Source: Neckera pumila (taxonomy: Eukaryota; Streptophyta; Bryopsida; Hypnales; Neckeraceae). Taken from it: a stretch of 64,000 bases of DNA. This document shows positions 1-13,134 of this stretch, piece after piece. The position numbers and the translations under genes are program-made. Each line of letters starts with the position of its first letter. Position 1 is the first letter of the stretch. The notes under the pieces were generated by a model, which worked only from the letters and a program-made list of their open reading frames with translations, searched no databases and was not told where the DNA came from. The stretch covers positions 10,244,520 to 10,308,519 of the forward strand of contig OZ018409.1 in NCBI GenBank assembly GCA_963969595.1. Reading direction: 5' to 3'.

Positions 1-36
1 TGCGACGGAAGCTTGCAAGCACGCAGCATGCGCCAT
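1..36 (-). CDS. N-terminus of a gene leaving the window, probably plastid-targeted
   Basis: On the minus strand an ATG at 36-34 opens a frame of 12 codons reading MAHAACLQASVA before the window ends. The Ala/Ser-rich, acid-free start is what chloroplast transit peptides look like. Upstream lies a CT-rich leader (about 40-205) and a TATA-like sequence at 231-240, spaced as expected for a plant promoter and 5' leader. Only twelve residues are visible, so the product cannot be named. Plastid targeting is inferred from composition and from the promoter-like context. Confidence 0.4.
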   Translation of the reverse strand, partial: MAHAACLQASVA

Positions 37-230
37 GGGAGAGCAGCGAATTGTAACCACAAGCTCTCAGAAACAGAGGATAACGAATTGAACAAAGCTC
101 ACCAACGAGATTCTAGTGTGGAATGGCCGGGGAGAGAGACGGAGCAGACTGAAATTCTAGAGGCACCCACCCTTCAATCTGTGGAGCAGGAGACAGACGA
201 CGGCCTACCCAAGAGATGGTAATGTGCGGC

Positions 231-240
231 AGATATATAA
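231..240 (-). promoter_or_regulatory. TATA box for the leftward gene at the window start
   Basis: The minus strand reads TTATATATCT here, about 195 bases ahead of the ATG at 36. A start site some 30 bases downstream would give a leader of about 170 bases, which is CT-rich as in many plant leaders. This is seen by eye only. Confidence 0.4.
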
Positions 241-330
241 TCTGTGAGTGGATATACGATTCACTCGGACATTCATCACCACTCACGCGTCCGGCGTCTT
301 CCGCTTCGGAGGGAGCCCAACACTAAATTC

Positions 331-3300
331 GCAAACCATCCAATTCATAGATAAGGCAATTCTCAGTTTCTATAATATACGCTACGGCTTAGATCACGCA
401 CAATGTGTCATGTAGACATGTACACTATTGTTAGATAATAAGCCAATGAATTCAAAATGGCAACACTAAAATTTTCTTTTGACATTTGTTAAAATTCAAG
501 AGATTGATTCTCTATTATATACCAATTTTGGAGGTACCCAAATATTTGAATTTTTATCACGTGGTAGCTATATGTGTTTGATGTGGAAATTTAATTGTAA
601 AGAGAACCCAAAGAGCCCCAAGGAGTGAACAATTGAAGCAAAATTCAACCCCAATTAATGAAGTCAATTATTCCTTAATGGAGTCAAAATACTCTCTAAT
701 GGATAATCTATATTCACTCTTGAATTCTACTTGGAACCAAGACATATATCATTCAAAATTCCAAACAGTCTAGTTTAGTTCTTTGTACACAGGTCCAATT
801 TTCTCATTCATAATATGTTGAAAAATAGACAAGAATTTAAAGACAAAGCTTGAAAGCAGATTAGTTCTAAGTCTTTTGATTAAGAATTTTAAAATAGCCA
901 AAGAACAAGTTAGATTCAAACCATTAGAACTAGATTTTGTTTCAAGTTTATCTTTTAAAACGAGTATAGTAATTATGTTTTGAGAAAAGGGCCCTACTCA
1001 ACTACAAAATTTTGGACAATCTTTGCACTAATATTAGATCTAGGGGCATGTAGAAAGTAAACAAGTAGAATAGATTTCCTCCTTAGGTGTGAAGTTTAGG
1101 TTCTGACATTTTCATATTGCCAATGTGACCTTGCACCCCCTCATTTATTTTTGCATATCTAACCATAAGATGTTTGCACTAGAAAAGTATGAAAAATGTA
1201 TGGCAAACAAATGTTTCAAAAAGTCTGACCAAGTACACTGCAAGATATCTACTTTGTCTCATTGTGATTTTTTGAAACCTTTATGAAGATAGAAGAATAC
1301 AGGGAATATCATTTTTTTTTTCAATTGGTATTTGAAAGCATCAGTTATGCCACTCGAAGCCAAAATCAAATGTCAGCAAGCAACACAAAAACCACTAAAA
1401 ATCAAAATTAAATTTTAAATTTTTTTTCCTCAAATATTGTATTTTTGTCTATATGTGAAACTTTGATTCATTCTATTTGAATTTGTAATGAGAAAGTTAT
1501 GGACAATCTTGTTTTTTGGGCAATCATTGTTTGTCAAGGTTAAATTTGCTTCCTAAAACAATCTCACCATTGGAATTATTGTGTTTCAATTCTATCTTAG
1601 AGCTATTAAGAATTTGTTTTTTTTGTTCAGTCTTAGACCTACTTCTACTTAACAATTTCTCAAAGAATGAAAATCAAGAGGGTTTTTCTTGGAAATTTTT
1701 CATAGACTTTCAACTCAATTCTTCAACAAAAAATATTTTTAATCAAAGTTTGTAGTGCAAGCTTTTTCCGCAAATGGCGATCAAAGTCAACATAAATTAA
1801 AGGCCAAAGTTCAAAATTATTTTTCCAACTTTGGATGCTAGTATCTTCCAATCTATATAGTAGAACTTCATGAAATTTTTACCATATGATCTTAGACAAA
1901 TGGAGTATAAGATCTTACGGTTAGATTTTGGAAAAAGTATTTTTTCTATTTTTTTATAAATGCAACAGAAGTGGCAATTTTAAATCGCAATACAAGAGGT
2001 TGCCCCTACAAGAAGTTGCCCTACAAGAGGTTGCACTAAACATGCAATCACCTGTCCTTGTCAAACCCGCACGTGTCCCTGAATGTGCCATGCAGATGCC
2101 ACATGGCATTCAAATGGCGTAGATAAAAGGGAAACAACTTTTTGAAAATCAAAGGTAAATTTGACTCTAATGAACATCACAAGGGTTCTACCAGAAGTCA
2201 TGTGACGTTTAGTTGTCGCGCTGTCGCCATGTCAGGGAAGATAACCTTGCTTCTGTCCTTTGGGGATTTAAAACCCAAAAATTGGATTACTGGAACCAAG
2301 CATGTTTGCAAAAGTTTATGAACTCTTGAAAAAAAATAGGCGCTTGGTGTACAATATTTAATGTCCAAACACTGAAAATAGATAGCTGTATTTCAATGTC
2401 TAATTCAATTTAGACCTATTATAACTTTACATACATTATTTGAATGCTATTTTGCACTTCACCCAACTTTAGTTATAAATCATCTAAACAAAACAAGAAA
2501 ACTCCCAAACATACAATAATATATATCAAACAAATTTGTTTATTCTAGCAATACTAACAGGATCTTGTAATAATCTTGTTTGAGAATATGTAGAAAAAAT
2601 TTCAAAATTTTCCACCTTGTAGATTGCAAGATATTAGCATTTGAATTGACAGAAACCCTTTTTTGGCATTGCAAAAAACCAAGCAGCTACACTTCACAAG
2701 GTCACATTTAATTGAAAAATGTCCAAAATGGTGGTTACTCCTTAGATTCATTCTTAAAAGCAAGTTGGCTACATGCTTGAAAAAATTTCAGATCATTTGG
2801 AATTGTACAACATATAGGAAAAAAATAGGTTGTAGAAAGAAGTAGAGAATGATTCAAAACACTAAATTCTTAAGAATTTAATTATAGAATTGAAAATGCT
2901 AATCCCAACGGTTGTAATGTTGTAATAAACAATCTACATCCTATACTTTTACTTTTCTCAAAAAATATTAAATATTGAGTCAAATAATGGACTTCAAAGT
3001 TTATTTTAGAGTAGGGAATCCATAACTGCCCGCAAACTAGAACACCTCATAATTTTCATCTCATGAATCAAAATGGAATAATTCAAAGCTTTGCACGTAT
3101 ATATAAATCTAGAAAACCAATTTCAAACTTTTATTTTTTTTTAAAGTGATTTTTTAGAAAATAGTTTGAGCTGCCCGTTGCCCATTGAAAATGACATATC
3201 ATCCAATAACTTTTTAACCATGTACTAGTCAAAAGTTTTGATAATTGTTGGGCCTTAAAGCTACTCCTTGGGCACATGTTGTGTAAAATTTTAAAAAATA

Positions 3301-3480
3301 AAATAAAATTTCTATTCGTAATGAGCTGCCTAAAATCGCTATGTTGCCAAAAAATGCCATTTGATCCTTTACAGGTTAATGAGGTGAAATTTATGAAGAG
3401 TTTTAGTTTGCAAGTAGATATGGAGTCTTTGAAATCCAAAGTGCAATTTTAGATACAACATGGTGTTTTTTGTGTAGAAG
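331..3480. repeat. Gene-free AT-rich stretch with degenerate TTAA-family copies
   Basis: No coding region is supported. About 1320-1900 resembles 32700-33467 in the same orientation (shared stretches around a tatttttgtctat motif and a gagaaagttatg motif). About 2540-3379 is a diverged copy of the 60636-61542 element in the opposite orientation and ends in GATCCTTTACAGGTTAA, a decayed form of the family end CCTTTAGGGGTTAA. The outer left ends could not be fixed. The short ORFs here have no recognisable protein character. Confidence 0.55.
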
Positions 3481-4515
3481 ATGCATGAACTGAGGTCCCT
3501 TGATAAGCATAACAAGAACGGACCCGTATCGCAGTGTAGCCACCCTCCAACGACCGGAAAGTGCCCCGAACCTGCCCCCCACGCAATTCGAAATTTCAAA
3601 AGAGCCTCGGGAGCAGCCCCCAAGACGTCGCCTGCGCGCGTCCGCCTCCCTCACGTCCCGACGGAAATCGATCAAGGAGAGCCCAGTTCATGCAATCCCA
3701 AGTTACAATACAACTTGCGCAAGCGTACCGCCGGGCCAGCTCGATCCTCCCAAACATCGATATGGTGGAGGCGATGAAGGGCTTCCGGAAGCAACAGCCA
3801 TTAATTATGTAATTAAAGTATTGACTAAGCGAGCAATTAATGCCACCCTTCAAGCTGATACAGAGATAGATCTATCTCTTCAAAAGTTATTAGAGACGCG
3901 CTTTGGAGGAGGTGCCCTCATCTTGCCCAGCTCTCGCTCTCTCGATCTTCGGAATTAAAACAGGAGCTCGCTCGTGTGTAGAATTAGGTTTAATTTTGAT
4001 GAGATGTTCCGATACGTGCGATGATGTTTCGCATGTGAGGCGACTGGTTCTGGCAATGTGAAGCGAAATTGGCTGTTGGGTTGCCCCTGTTTGGGTAATT
4101 CGATTATCCTTCTATACAGATTGCGTCTGGGAGAGGTGCATATATGCATGCCTTCATTGCATTGGAGGGTAATGCCAGGGGCGGCTGTTGTGGGACAGAC
4201 CGAGCTAATTCTTTAAGGATCGGAGATCAGCAGATCTTGGCGACCGCTGGTGCAGTTCGGACACTTGCATTTTGAGAGCATGGAATAGGAAGAGCCTGCT
4301 GTACCATACATTGGCGGCACCTGGTGGGGGTGGTATAGATTGGGGCTGGAGAGGGGGAGGGAATTGAAGGGAAAGGGTGATATAAGGAGGCTTATTAATA
4401 TTGTGGGTTCGATCCCTGTGGGATAGATCGAATAGATGTAGAAACTCTTATGCAGTAGACCGAGCGCCCGGCGCTTGCTTGTTACTGGCGGAGCTTGGAA
4501 GCTGCTGCATTCGTT
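3481..4515. other. GC-rich region upstream of the Kazal gene
   Basis: Base composition rises sharply compared with the preceding AT-rich DNA. ORFs of 60-160 codons are open on both strands, but none shows a domain, signal peptide or matching splice sites, and they are best explained by GC content. The stretch probably holds the promoter and leader of the downstream gene. A TATAAGG sequence at 4381-4387 lies about 130 bases ahead of its ATG. Confidence 0.4.
4381..4387 (+). promoter_or_regulatory. Possible TATA box of the Kazal inhibitor gene
   Basis: TATAAGG follows a G-rich stretch and lies 129 bases upstream of the predicted ATG at 4516. Spacing and position are compatible with a core promoter and a leader of about 100 bases. 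No other support. Confidence 0.3.
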
Positions 4516-6459
4516 ATGGAGTCGATGCTGCGTCGGTGGTGTGTGTTGATCGTTTTTGGCATCTTTGTCGTGAACTTGGTGATCGGCGGGGTTGACGCTG
4601 CTGCAGTAACGTCGGAGGAGGTCTTTGTGGGAAGGGTGGAACAAATGCGCTCGCAAAAATACGTCGCTCGCGATGATCCTTTCTCTCTGGTAATATGAAC
4701 GCATCCCGTCGTCTTTGGTCTACTTACAAGCTCCTGTAGCTTGCTTCTGCTTATCTCGATCAATTACGTGTAGTAGAAGGTCTGATCTGTGAATTAATTC
4801 TCTTTTTTGGATATTCTTTTTTGAACCATGGCTAGCTTCACCGCCACCACGTACAGTACGTACTGTGGAATGCTGATTCAAAGAACTTGAGAATATGGCC
4901 GATCGTGTTCTGCACCAGTTTATCAAACTTTGTGTACAATCAGCATCAATTTGTGCTTTAAATATTGCTTTGTCACGGTGACAAGGTTTTCAAACTCTTA
5001 TGCTCTCGGTACCGTTACGTAGCTTTTTCATTGATGAATCGACGTAAAAAGTTTGCTGCCTTCGTAATGTTAATGGATGATTGTAGTCCGAATGGATGGG
5101 AGAATATATGGTGGTGTGCGCTGCTGTTAAGAATTAGTATCATGGTTTACAGTATATAGTTTTGTGTTTGGTCTCCGTCAATGTAATATCACCGAAGCAT
5201 GGAGTACCAAAGTGACGTTAAAATTAAAGGAGGGGTTTGTTTTATGTTTTCCAAGAGCGACACTTGTATGAGTGTTTCGATCTGATTGATGTGGTTTGTG
5301 GTTTCTGGGTTCAGCCATGCGGAGAAGAGAATGGGAGTTATAAAGGCAGTGGCCTCGTAGCCGATCTGAAAATACTTCCAAAAGGTATATGAGTTGGCGC
5401 TTCATTTTTGTCACTCCTTAACCTGTATTTTTTGAAAAGACCCTTTCTAAAATACTTTGAACAAAAAAACCCTTAGTAAAAGCAAAGCTTCCAAACATTT
5501 TTGACGCGCTCTGCTCTTCGTGTATTTTGCGGTGGCCAGGTGACTCTCACGTGGAAAAGGAGCCCTTGTGCACGGTGAACTGCTTCCGAGCTGATCCGTA
5601 AGCTCCGCATCCTCAACAACAATCCTACAATTTACATTCTATAAAACCGTTTCATTAAGTACAATTCCTCGCATTTGTGATCACAATTGGCCCGATATGT
5701 GGGGTAGAGGATACTACTTATTGCGTCACTTGAAGCGTTTCAAATAACTATAACATATATAACATATAGGACAGTCCTTCTTTCAGTGGGATATCACAAA
5801 AGAGCTCTGGAGCGATCACTTTGAATGATTGCAGAAGAGATTATTACATATTAATATTACTTTGATCTCTAAGAGAATTTGGCTCTTGTACCCAAAGTTG
5901 GAGATTGTAGACCACCATTGAAGGGATAGTAGACAACCTCATTTCCACGAAACGATCAGTGGCCATAGACAAATGAATATGCCAAGCTAGCGATGCTTAC
6001 ACCAGTTGGCAATTGAAGGCCAACTAATTAAGTACGTACTGATGGGAAGAGATGAGTTGCTACTATAGTTAACAGGCGTCAATCAATAGGAGATGAAATC
6101 AGGTCCTTCTCAGTTTTATTACCCTCTAGATTCACACACAAATAACCCTGGCGTTTTGTAACTTGAACAAAAAGCATCCATTTTCATTAACATCCAGACC
6201 CTCTGAAAGGAAACATGCCTCTAACTCAATTAATGGACTGTGGCTGTGCAGTGTTTGTGGCTCGGATGGTGTCACCTACTGGTGCGGTGAGGCGGAAGCC
6301 AAGTGTGCGGAAGTGGAGGTAGCCCACGAGGGGTACTGTGATATATGGAATGGGGGCGTGAAACCTAACTTGGGCCTTCACGCAGCTCAGTCGTTACAAT
6401 TGGTACACATGGTGTGGCTTGTGCTGGCAGGTTTACTTATAGTGATTGGATTACCCTAA
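4516..6459 (+). CDS. Secreted Kazal-type serine protease inhibitor, 4 exons, 169 aa
   Basis: Predicted exons are 4516-4689, 5315-5384, 5540-5597 and 6252-6459; all junctions have GT/AG borders and matching phases. Residues 1-30 form a signal peptide (basic MESMLRR, then a hydrophobic core ending in DAAA). Residues 92-130 are a Kazal domain with six cysteines at 92, 96, 103, 112, 119 and 130, including CFRADP joined across an intron to VCGSDGVTYWC, the hallmark of plant Kazal proteins (e.g. Arabidopsis KPI-type genes). The C-terminus (LQLVHMVWLVLAGLLIVIGLP region) is hydrophobic, as in plant homologues, suggesting a GPI signal or membrane tail. Members inhibit serine proteases extracellularly; the target here is unknown. 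Plant homologues usually have a seventh Cys after YWCG; here that position is Glu. The second exon (PCGEENGSYKG...) is the least certain part. The upstream TTG at 4495 is in frame but ATG 4516 starts the signal peptide. Confidence 0.85.
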
Positions 6460-9227
6460 AAACCTTACTTAGTGTTTTTATTTATGGCGGGGATTCCTTC
6501 TTCAAATGTGACCCTGGATTAGTTTCACGAGTTAGAAAATGCACCGAATGGATAGAGTTTTTCATCAGGCATCCAATGTGTAAGGAAGAGAGTTAACACT
6601 TAGCACCCAAATCGATCAGCTCTTACATTACGGCATAACATACTAACGCGTACTAATTTTTTACCAGCTCTTCGTCGTCAGTTTGATTTAATCAAGGATG
6701 TTGAATGTCTTTTAACAGTCTGGTGATTTTGCTGAAAATTTTCACCTATTTGTCTAAGCTTTATAGCCTATGTCACAGGTCTGAGGGTATTGCATCCATG
6801 TGTACGTACTTAAGTGTAGGCGAAGGTTTGAATGACCATCGTTGCCGTCTTTTGATGGTTCTTGCACGTTTTTAGATGTTTGCTTACTATGATTTTGGAG
6901 ACTAGTGATCTAATAGGTGTCACAAAGCAGCGGATAGGGCCAGATTATGACAAGGAAACGTGAATGCACAGCCTTGTTATCTACTGTACACTAAATAGTG
7001 CAATTAGGTTGCCTCTTCAATTAGGTTGCCTTACTTTGGGAAGTTGCCTTACTCTGGCAAGTTACCTCGCGAAGTTACTATTGTCAGTTGCTTTGGAAAC
7101 CAACGAGAATTAATGAAAGTTATCGCAGTAATAGTAAGTATTCAAATGGTCCGGAATGTCGAAAAAATAGTGTGGAGCAACCTAATTGCACTATTTAGTG
7201 TAGCTTTGGACTAGCTAGATAACAACGTTCTCAGTTACCTGAAGCAAAGGTTTAGATATATAAGGCTTATCAATGACTTGTAACTCTTGATCTATTGTCT
7301 ACCGGAACATTGATTTGTATATTATTATTGCTTGTGACACTAATTTACCAAAGTCACACTATTTGTAATATTTACAAAATAGTTAATGTTGGTTGAAAAT
7401 TCATTGTATTGTACTTGCATTATCCTGAAATAGGTGTCTATAGTATTATTGAAAACGCTTGAATGAATGATACTAACTCATTGATCATATTGTGAAAAAA
7501 CATAAATAGGTTCCAAATTTTATACCATTGAACACTACTGTATGTGTTCATTGCAACAATGCTAAAATAATTGGATAGAAAAAAGCGTCTAAAGACCTAT
7601 TCAAAACAACCATTAAAAACATGAGGCCCAATTAGGATTGAATACTTTACTAATTTGGGAATCTGTTGCCAATTTCTTCAAAAGTAAAATTTTAGAACTA
7701 ATGACATTTATTTTGTGAAGTGACATTTATTTAGTTTCCCCTCCTCCCTAAATAGAACAATTCCAATATTGATAGTTAATTGCTTCAAATATTGAATTTG
7801 GCATTACAAGAAATAACATAAATATTGATGGTAGTCGACTACCCAAATTCACCACTAAACCAAAACCATCATCATTATCTTGTGTACATCTTCAAAATCA
7901 GTATGTACCTATATGGAAAAAACGATTTTAGAACATCTACCAAAAAAACTTTGATCCTTCAAAACTTTGCATACAATATCCAAATGTCGCATTCTTTGGT
8001 GCATTGGAACCTCTTTTCACATGCCAATTAGAAAATAAGAAAATTTGACCAATTTAATAATAGTAACTAGTTATAGTAGCAAAAATTGCCTCCCTTACCT
8101 AATCTAATATTGATTCAACCAATCTTATGTCCAAAAAGGCTAAGCTAAGGTAGAAGTACTTATAACATATAATTTAAACATTTCAACCTATAGGATATGG
8201 GGAAATTTTTTGAGAAATTGAACTCAATATGTGCAAAAATAAGGATGAAGAAGAATGCAAAAAAAAGATTTTTTTTCTCAAGAATGAATATTTTATTCAA
8301 TATAAATTATAATTTTTCATTTGGACTCATCCTTGTCTCATAGGTTAACCTAAAACAACTAGCTTTGGAACATATTTCTAACCAAGTATAAGCCAATCAA
8401 GTCTGAGCAAATTGAATTTTTTTTCAATTAACAATTGTTGCCAATTGTTGCCTATTATAGGGCACTATACCATATCATTACAGAAGGCTATTGCTATAGG
8501 TATCTCTACTTTAGATCACATTTGGTCATGCAAATCCAAAATGCACAACCTCCAGTTTTTTTTACTCATGGAGATAAATGTGAAAACTTGCCCACTGTTT
8601 TGTAGTTGGTAAATTTTTTCTTGATTTGAATGACCAGAGGAATGTAAGATTAGACTGGGACATTTGACACCCTTAGAATGACTGAAACCAGAACATCCGT
8701 CATAGATAGATAAGAGTCAAAATTTGTCGAACATTGAAAGCTACATATTTGAAACCACTGCATCTACCCTGACATTTTTCACTGTTGCACGTGAATTACC
8801 AAAAGAAATTTAAGGGTCTGAAATTACTGAAATCATCAATACGTCGCACTAAATTTGAGTTTTGTGCTCGGATCGGAGAAACCTCCATAAGGCGTTTAGA
8901 GGTTAGGAATATAATTAACGGTTAATCGAAACTTCACGAATATAATTTTTTTCGGTACTTGGGAGACGAAAGGAACCCCAATAGACGTGGATCCTTCAAG
9001 AGCATTGACCACTGACAAGATTTTGTCACCGTGTACAAGAACACCATCGAATTGGTGTAGAACAGAGACATGATTAAGCCCCGCCATTGTCAAGGATTAC
9101 GGTATCTAATCTTTCCTATTCTTGCCCGACAATAACATTGCCGTAGCCAGGTTGAGCAAAACTGAAATGGTGCGTACCTAGGAGCACCTGATAGAACTCT
9201 CTCAATCGTCCACTCTCTATCTGTGCA
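6460..9227. other. Intergenic region between the Kazal and EBP1 genes
   Basis: Mostly AT-rich with no supported coding region. It contains the small inverted-repeat element at 6989-7200. The stretch just below 9228 would hold the 3' untranslated region of the EBP1 gene. Short ORFs lack domains. Confidence 0.5.
6989..7200. mobile_element. 212-bp MITE with perfect terminal inverted repeats and TA flanks
   Basis: The left end begins CACTAAATAGTGC and continues through AATTAGGTTGC; the right end is its exact reverse complement (24 bases each side). Both ends are flanked by TA, matching a Tc1/mariner (Stowaway-like) target duplication. A 3-bp CACTA-type duplication does not match (GTA versus TAG). 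Inside, short units around AGGTTGCC/AAGTTGCC are tandemly repeated at about 7003-7070. No coding capacity. Confidence 0.65.
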
Positions 9228-12200
9228 CTAAGTGGAAGTGTCCATTGTTTCTGATCCCTCTGCAGCTGGCTCAGCAGAGTCCTCGATCATGGCATCTCCC
9301 TTCTTGCCTGTTCAATATCACCATATAGAGTGAGACGTCATAAACCACAGCAAGCGCACCTCATCTCCATAACTAGACATCCGACTCTCAATTTGAAACC
9401 AGATCAAAATCGTAGGTCGTATATCAAAGAATCGATATCATCAAAACGTTTGAATTCGAGTTAATTTTTTAACCTTGCATGCCATTCTTAAGTTTCGGTG
9501 ACCAGTTTCTTCCACGATTAAACGAGTTCAGACATGACAAAACTGGTACTCACCTTTCTTCTTCTTGCCACCGCCCTTCTTCTTGGACTTGGTGGCCATC
9601 GCTAACCAGGTCTTGATCTCTGGATCCTCAAGAACCTTAGTAGGTTGGAACTCCTGAAGTGATTGACCGGTAATTTTATCGGAGCCATTCGGCATGAGTA
9701 GAACCGTGAACTTGACGTGGGCTACAAAGTCACCTACAAGAAACAACCGATCATGTTGGTGTCAAAATATTTCATAGCATCCCACAAGGAGCTGTCCTGC
9801 CTAAATCACAGAAAATAAGAAAACATATGCATCAAAGACTGGTCAACAACATCCTTGCAATATATGCTCAAACTGATCTGAGCCACAACTCATCTTGAGC
9901 TACATCAGCTAGTAGCATCGCCAGAAACTGCAAGTTTTCTATCCACTAAGCTAGAGAGTAAACACTAACCAGGCTTCTCATGGAGAACAGGGTAGGGCTG
10001 AAGCAGTTCATGATTCACGCATTCCACAAGCCCAAGACGGGCCCGCTTCTCTTCTAATGCTCTAAATAATCCAGAAATAAAACACCACAGAAAAATGTTA
10101 GAATAGGAATAAAAACTCATATCAAGAGCATTGGGTAATGGATACAAGAGGTAGAAACAGGGACACATCGCGGTGGAACTCAAATAATACTCCTACCAAG
10201 ATTGTCAATTACAAGTGTGATATCCAGGAACGACCACACATTGCAGGGGAGAGACAGCATGACTCTGCAAGGAAGCTGGAAGTTGTACCTGGCAGTGAAG
10301 GGCATGATAGGGAACTTCGTGTTGATCTCACTGAAGATAAATCTCGATGCCTTCATCTTCAGGTGGTAGTTCTTATCCACAGCCCTCTTGTACACTGTCG
10401 TCTGCTTCTCATCCAATAACTTAGGCTGCACCAGAAAGAGACTTGGGAGTATCAAAACCCCGCAGAACTTGGCATACTACAAAATATTAGGAATACTAGA
10501 AAGAATTACACTGAAGACCTGAAAATAAGACCAGTATCGTCTATAGATCGTTGCATTAAATGAACATAAGGCAATCAAATTCTTCTAAAATCTCAAATAT
10601 GATAAAAGAACCGCCAGGAGATCCCATACAGTATTTCGAGAGTAATTGAAGCTCGGAATCATCACACCAGGACCTCAAAGTCAGATTAGGCTACCAAATA
10701 TAGTGGAATTTGGAGACAACTTCCTGTATACATGGGAGACAAAAGTTTCCCAGCATGCAAGTTGTACTATGACACCACGATGTCTCTCTAGGACCTCCAG
10801 GAAAGGGCGCCGCAAGGAGAACCCATGCAGTATGCCAGAGCTATCAAAGCACCACACAATGTGGAGCAAAACCCTGCCCTGTTAATAGGTAGTCCGAAGT
10901 GTTTGGCGCCATGTATTACCCAAAGTGTATTATTCGTATAATACAAGTCTGAGAACTATGAAGTGAACCAGCCCTGGATGAAATTGCCACTGCACTACTG
11001 ACGAGGGTGCTATTCATTCCAACTCCAAGAAACAGTAAGAATTGACCGTAAAACTTCCAGACCCTGAAACTTACACACGCTTTTACCAGTATTGAGGCAA
11101 TAGCGAAAAAGAAAGGTACCTTTCCATCACCAGTGCTGGTCACGATATCTACTGCATAGACCTCGTTCTCCTCAAACTCAGCATCGTCTACCCGCGTTTC
11201 TGGGTTGCTCACACTCAGAATCACTTTGTTGGCATCAATCACAAACTGCTTCATTTGATGACTCAACACACCCTCAGCAATCTTGCAGTCGTATGCAGCA
11301 GCCACCTTCTGAATAGCTTCAGTCACATCCTTGTTCTGAAAAGCAGTCACTTGCATTAGCGCAGCAGGCACACAGGTAAGGCACAGCATACAATTCTGAG
11401 GAACCAAACCAGGATTAAGAGAAAATATATCCAACTACATGACTAGAGAACAGAGTAATATTTAGAACATTGCAAAAGGGTCAACAAGAATTACGATTCT
11501 TTTCCAACTTTATACCATAACCGCAGAAAGTTCTTAACTAAAGAATGTATCAAGAAAAGTAGCTGCAAACCTTCTTTCCAGGCCTGATAAGACGAAGTGC
11601 AACCTCTGCAGCTGTATGAGCGGCAGCCAAGACATCTGCGGCACGACCTGTCACAGGTCCTTCACTAAGCACATGGGTATGTGCAACAACGGCTACAAAC
11701 CCGTCAACGTGGCAGCCTAGATCACTGCAAGCCAACAAAGGTGACACTCAATACCATACCAGACACTCAAATGAATTGAATGGAACCTAAAAACTGTTAC
11801 GATCCGAAGTAATTCATCAAATTATGCAAAGCTAGGACTACAGTGTCCCAGTTGAACCTACAGATCCTGGAGACACTGGAACCAAACAACTGTCTGAAAG
11901 GTGACAACCAGCAATGCACCTCTAAACTTACATTTTAACGATGTCATTGGCTGCAAGAACGGTCTCATCGCTAGCCAAAGGCGAGAAGTGGCATACAGTG
12001 TTGTTGACGGACACACATGTGGGAAACGCAACTCCTTTGTCGATTTTCTTCTTCGCGTTCTTGAACATGAGTCCAGTTTGACTGCGAGAATAAATTTGTA
12101 AGAAACAACATGTTGATATCTCCCCCAGCTCAAAGTTTTATTCCAGGAGGCCACTTGTTTCCATTCTGGCAATAGCACCTTCATTAGCGACACTAAAAAC

Positions 12201-13134
12201 AGGACAAAGAAAAGAAATTTTTTCAGGCAACTCATGTCCACCTCTTCATTTCTGTGATTCTCATGCACTTTCTAAAAACAGATAAGTAGCGCGTAAGATG
12301 GTTACAGAGGATTAAAGAAGAGGTCAAACACACTTACTCGCGAATCACGGTGTCACCCTTCTCACACAGGTCAACAATCTTTATTCCAGGCTTGCAGTCT
12401 GCCAGCACAGCTTGCAAAGCCTCTGCAAAAGAAATGATACAACACCTCCGAGTTCATTCACCGGTCCAAACTAAGACAGTAATAATCTCCTCTCAACCGA
12501 ACGTCCAACTTATGAAGAGACTAAACACACAAACACTCGTCCCTACCACGCCCAAGGGCATTCGATCCAAATGCGTGGACTTAATAAAGCATCCATTTTG
12601 TAATCTAATTCTCGATAACGCCCCAGAAATCTTATCATCTTCTTAAATCTATCCACCATTACCAGTAAATAGCATCAAGCAAAACAAATACCAAGACAAC
12701 CCTCGCAGCACAAAATGCCATTCCACTGGCACTAAAATCAATTGGGAGGAGTTCTGCTCAGGAGAGAACAGGATATGTTCAATGGAGAGAGTGTACACTT
12801 CAGGAGGTGAGGTGGGGGGTTGAGGGTTCGGGGGAGGCCCCTGACCAGCACTCTTCCTGATCAATCATGAAAGGATCCGATTTTTAAAAATGAATTACCT
12901 CTGGCACAATGGCACTCAAATGCATTCACACTCAAATGCATTCACACTCAAATGCATTCACAGAAAACACGAATCGCCACTACCATATACGCACACCATT
13001 TTCTCCAAACCCTAAAATAAGAAATGCGGAAGTTACGTACTGTTAGCGACCTCAGCCGCGCACTTGTACTTGGTGACGACATCCGGTGACGTCAAGTCGA
13101 GCTCCTTCTCCTCTTTCACCTCATCATCCGACAT
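9228..13134 (-). CDS. EBP1: EBP1 / proliferation-associated protein 2G4 homologue, 9 exons, 395 aa
   Basis: Minus-strand exons: 13134-13041, 12422-12338, 12081-11932, 11724-11571, 11335-11120, 10425-10289, 10061-9970, 9733-9554 and 9307-9228. All introns are GT-AG, phases agree, and the total is 396 codons with stop. The protein starts [20 protein letters not shown], contains [51 protein letters not shown] and [22 protein letters not shown] blocks, and ends with a Lys-rich tail ([17 protein letters not shown]) before an acidic terminus. This is the plant EBP1 family: a methionine-aminopeptidase (pita-bread) fold without peptidase activity that binds RNA and ribosomes and promotes growth in nucleus, nucleolus and cytoplasm. 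Length matches the family (about 390-400). I see no damage. One intron carries a small tandem repeat. The gene stands alone. Confidence 0.95.
12914..12962. repeat. Three-copy 16-bp tandem repeat in EBP1 intron 1
   Basis: The unit CACTCAAATGCATTCA occurs three times head to tail within the first intron of the EBP1-like gene. It is probably a recent slippage product of no function and could vary in copy number between individuals. Confidence 0.8.

Noticed and set aside
3500..3958. 152-codon ORF and overlapping ORFs on both strands
   Set aside because: Open frames occur in most phases in this GC-rich patch; no domain, start context or splice partners; more likely promoter or leader DNA.
4403..4425. 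tRNA-like T-loop (GGGTTCGATCC) upstream of the Kazal gene
   Set aside because: The flanking bases do not form a stable five-pair stem and no acceptor, D or anticodon arms can be placed around it.
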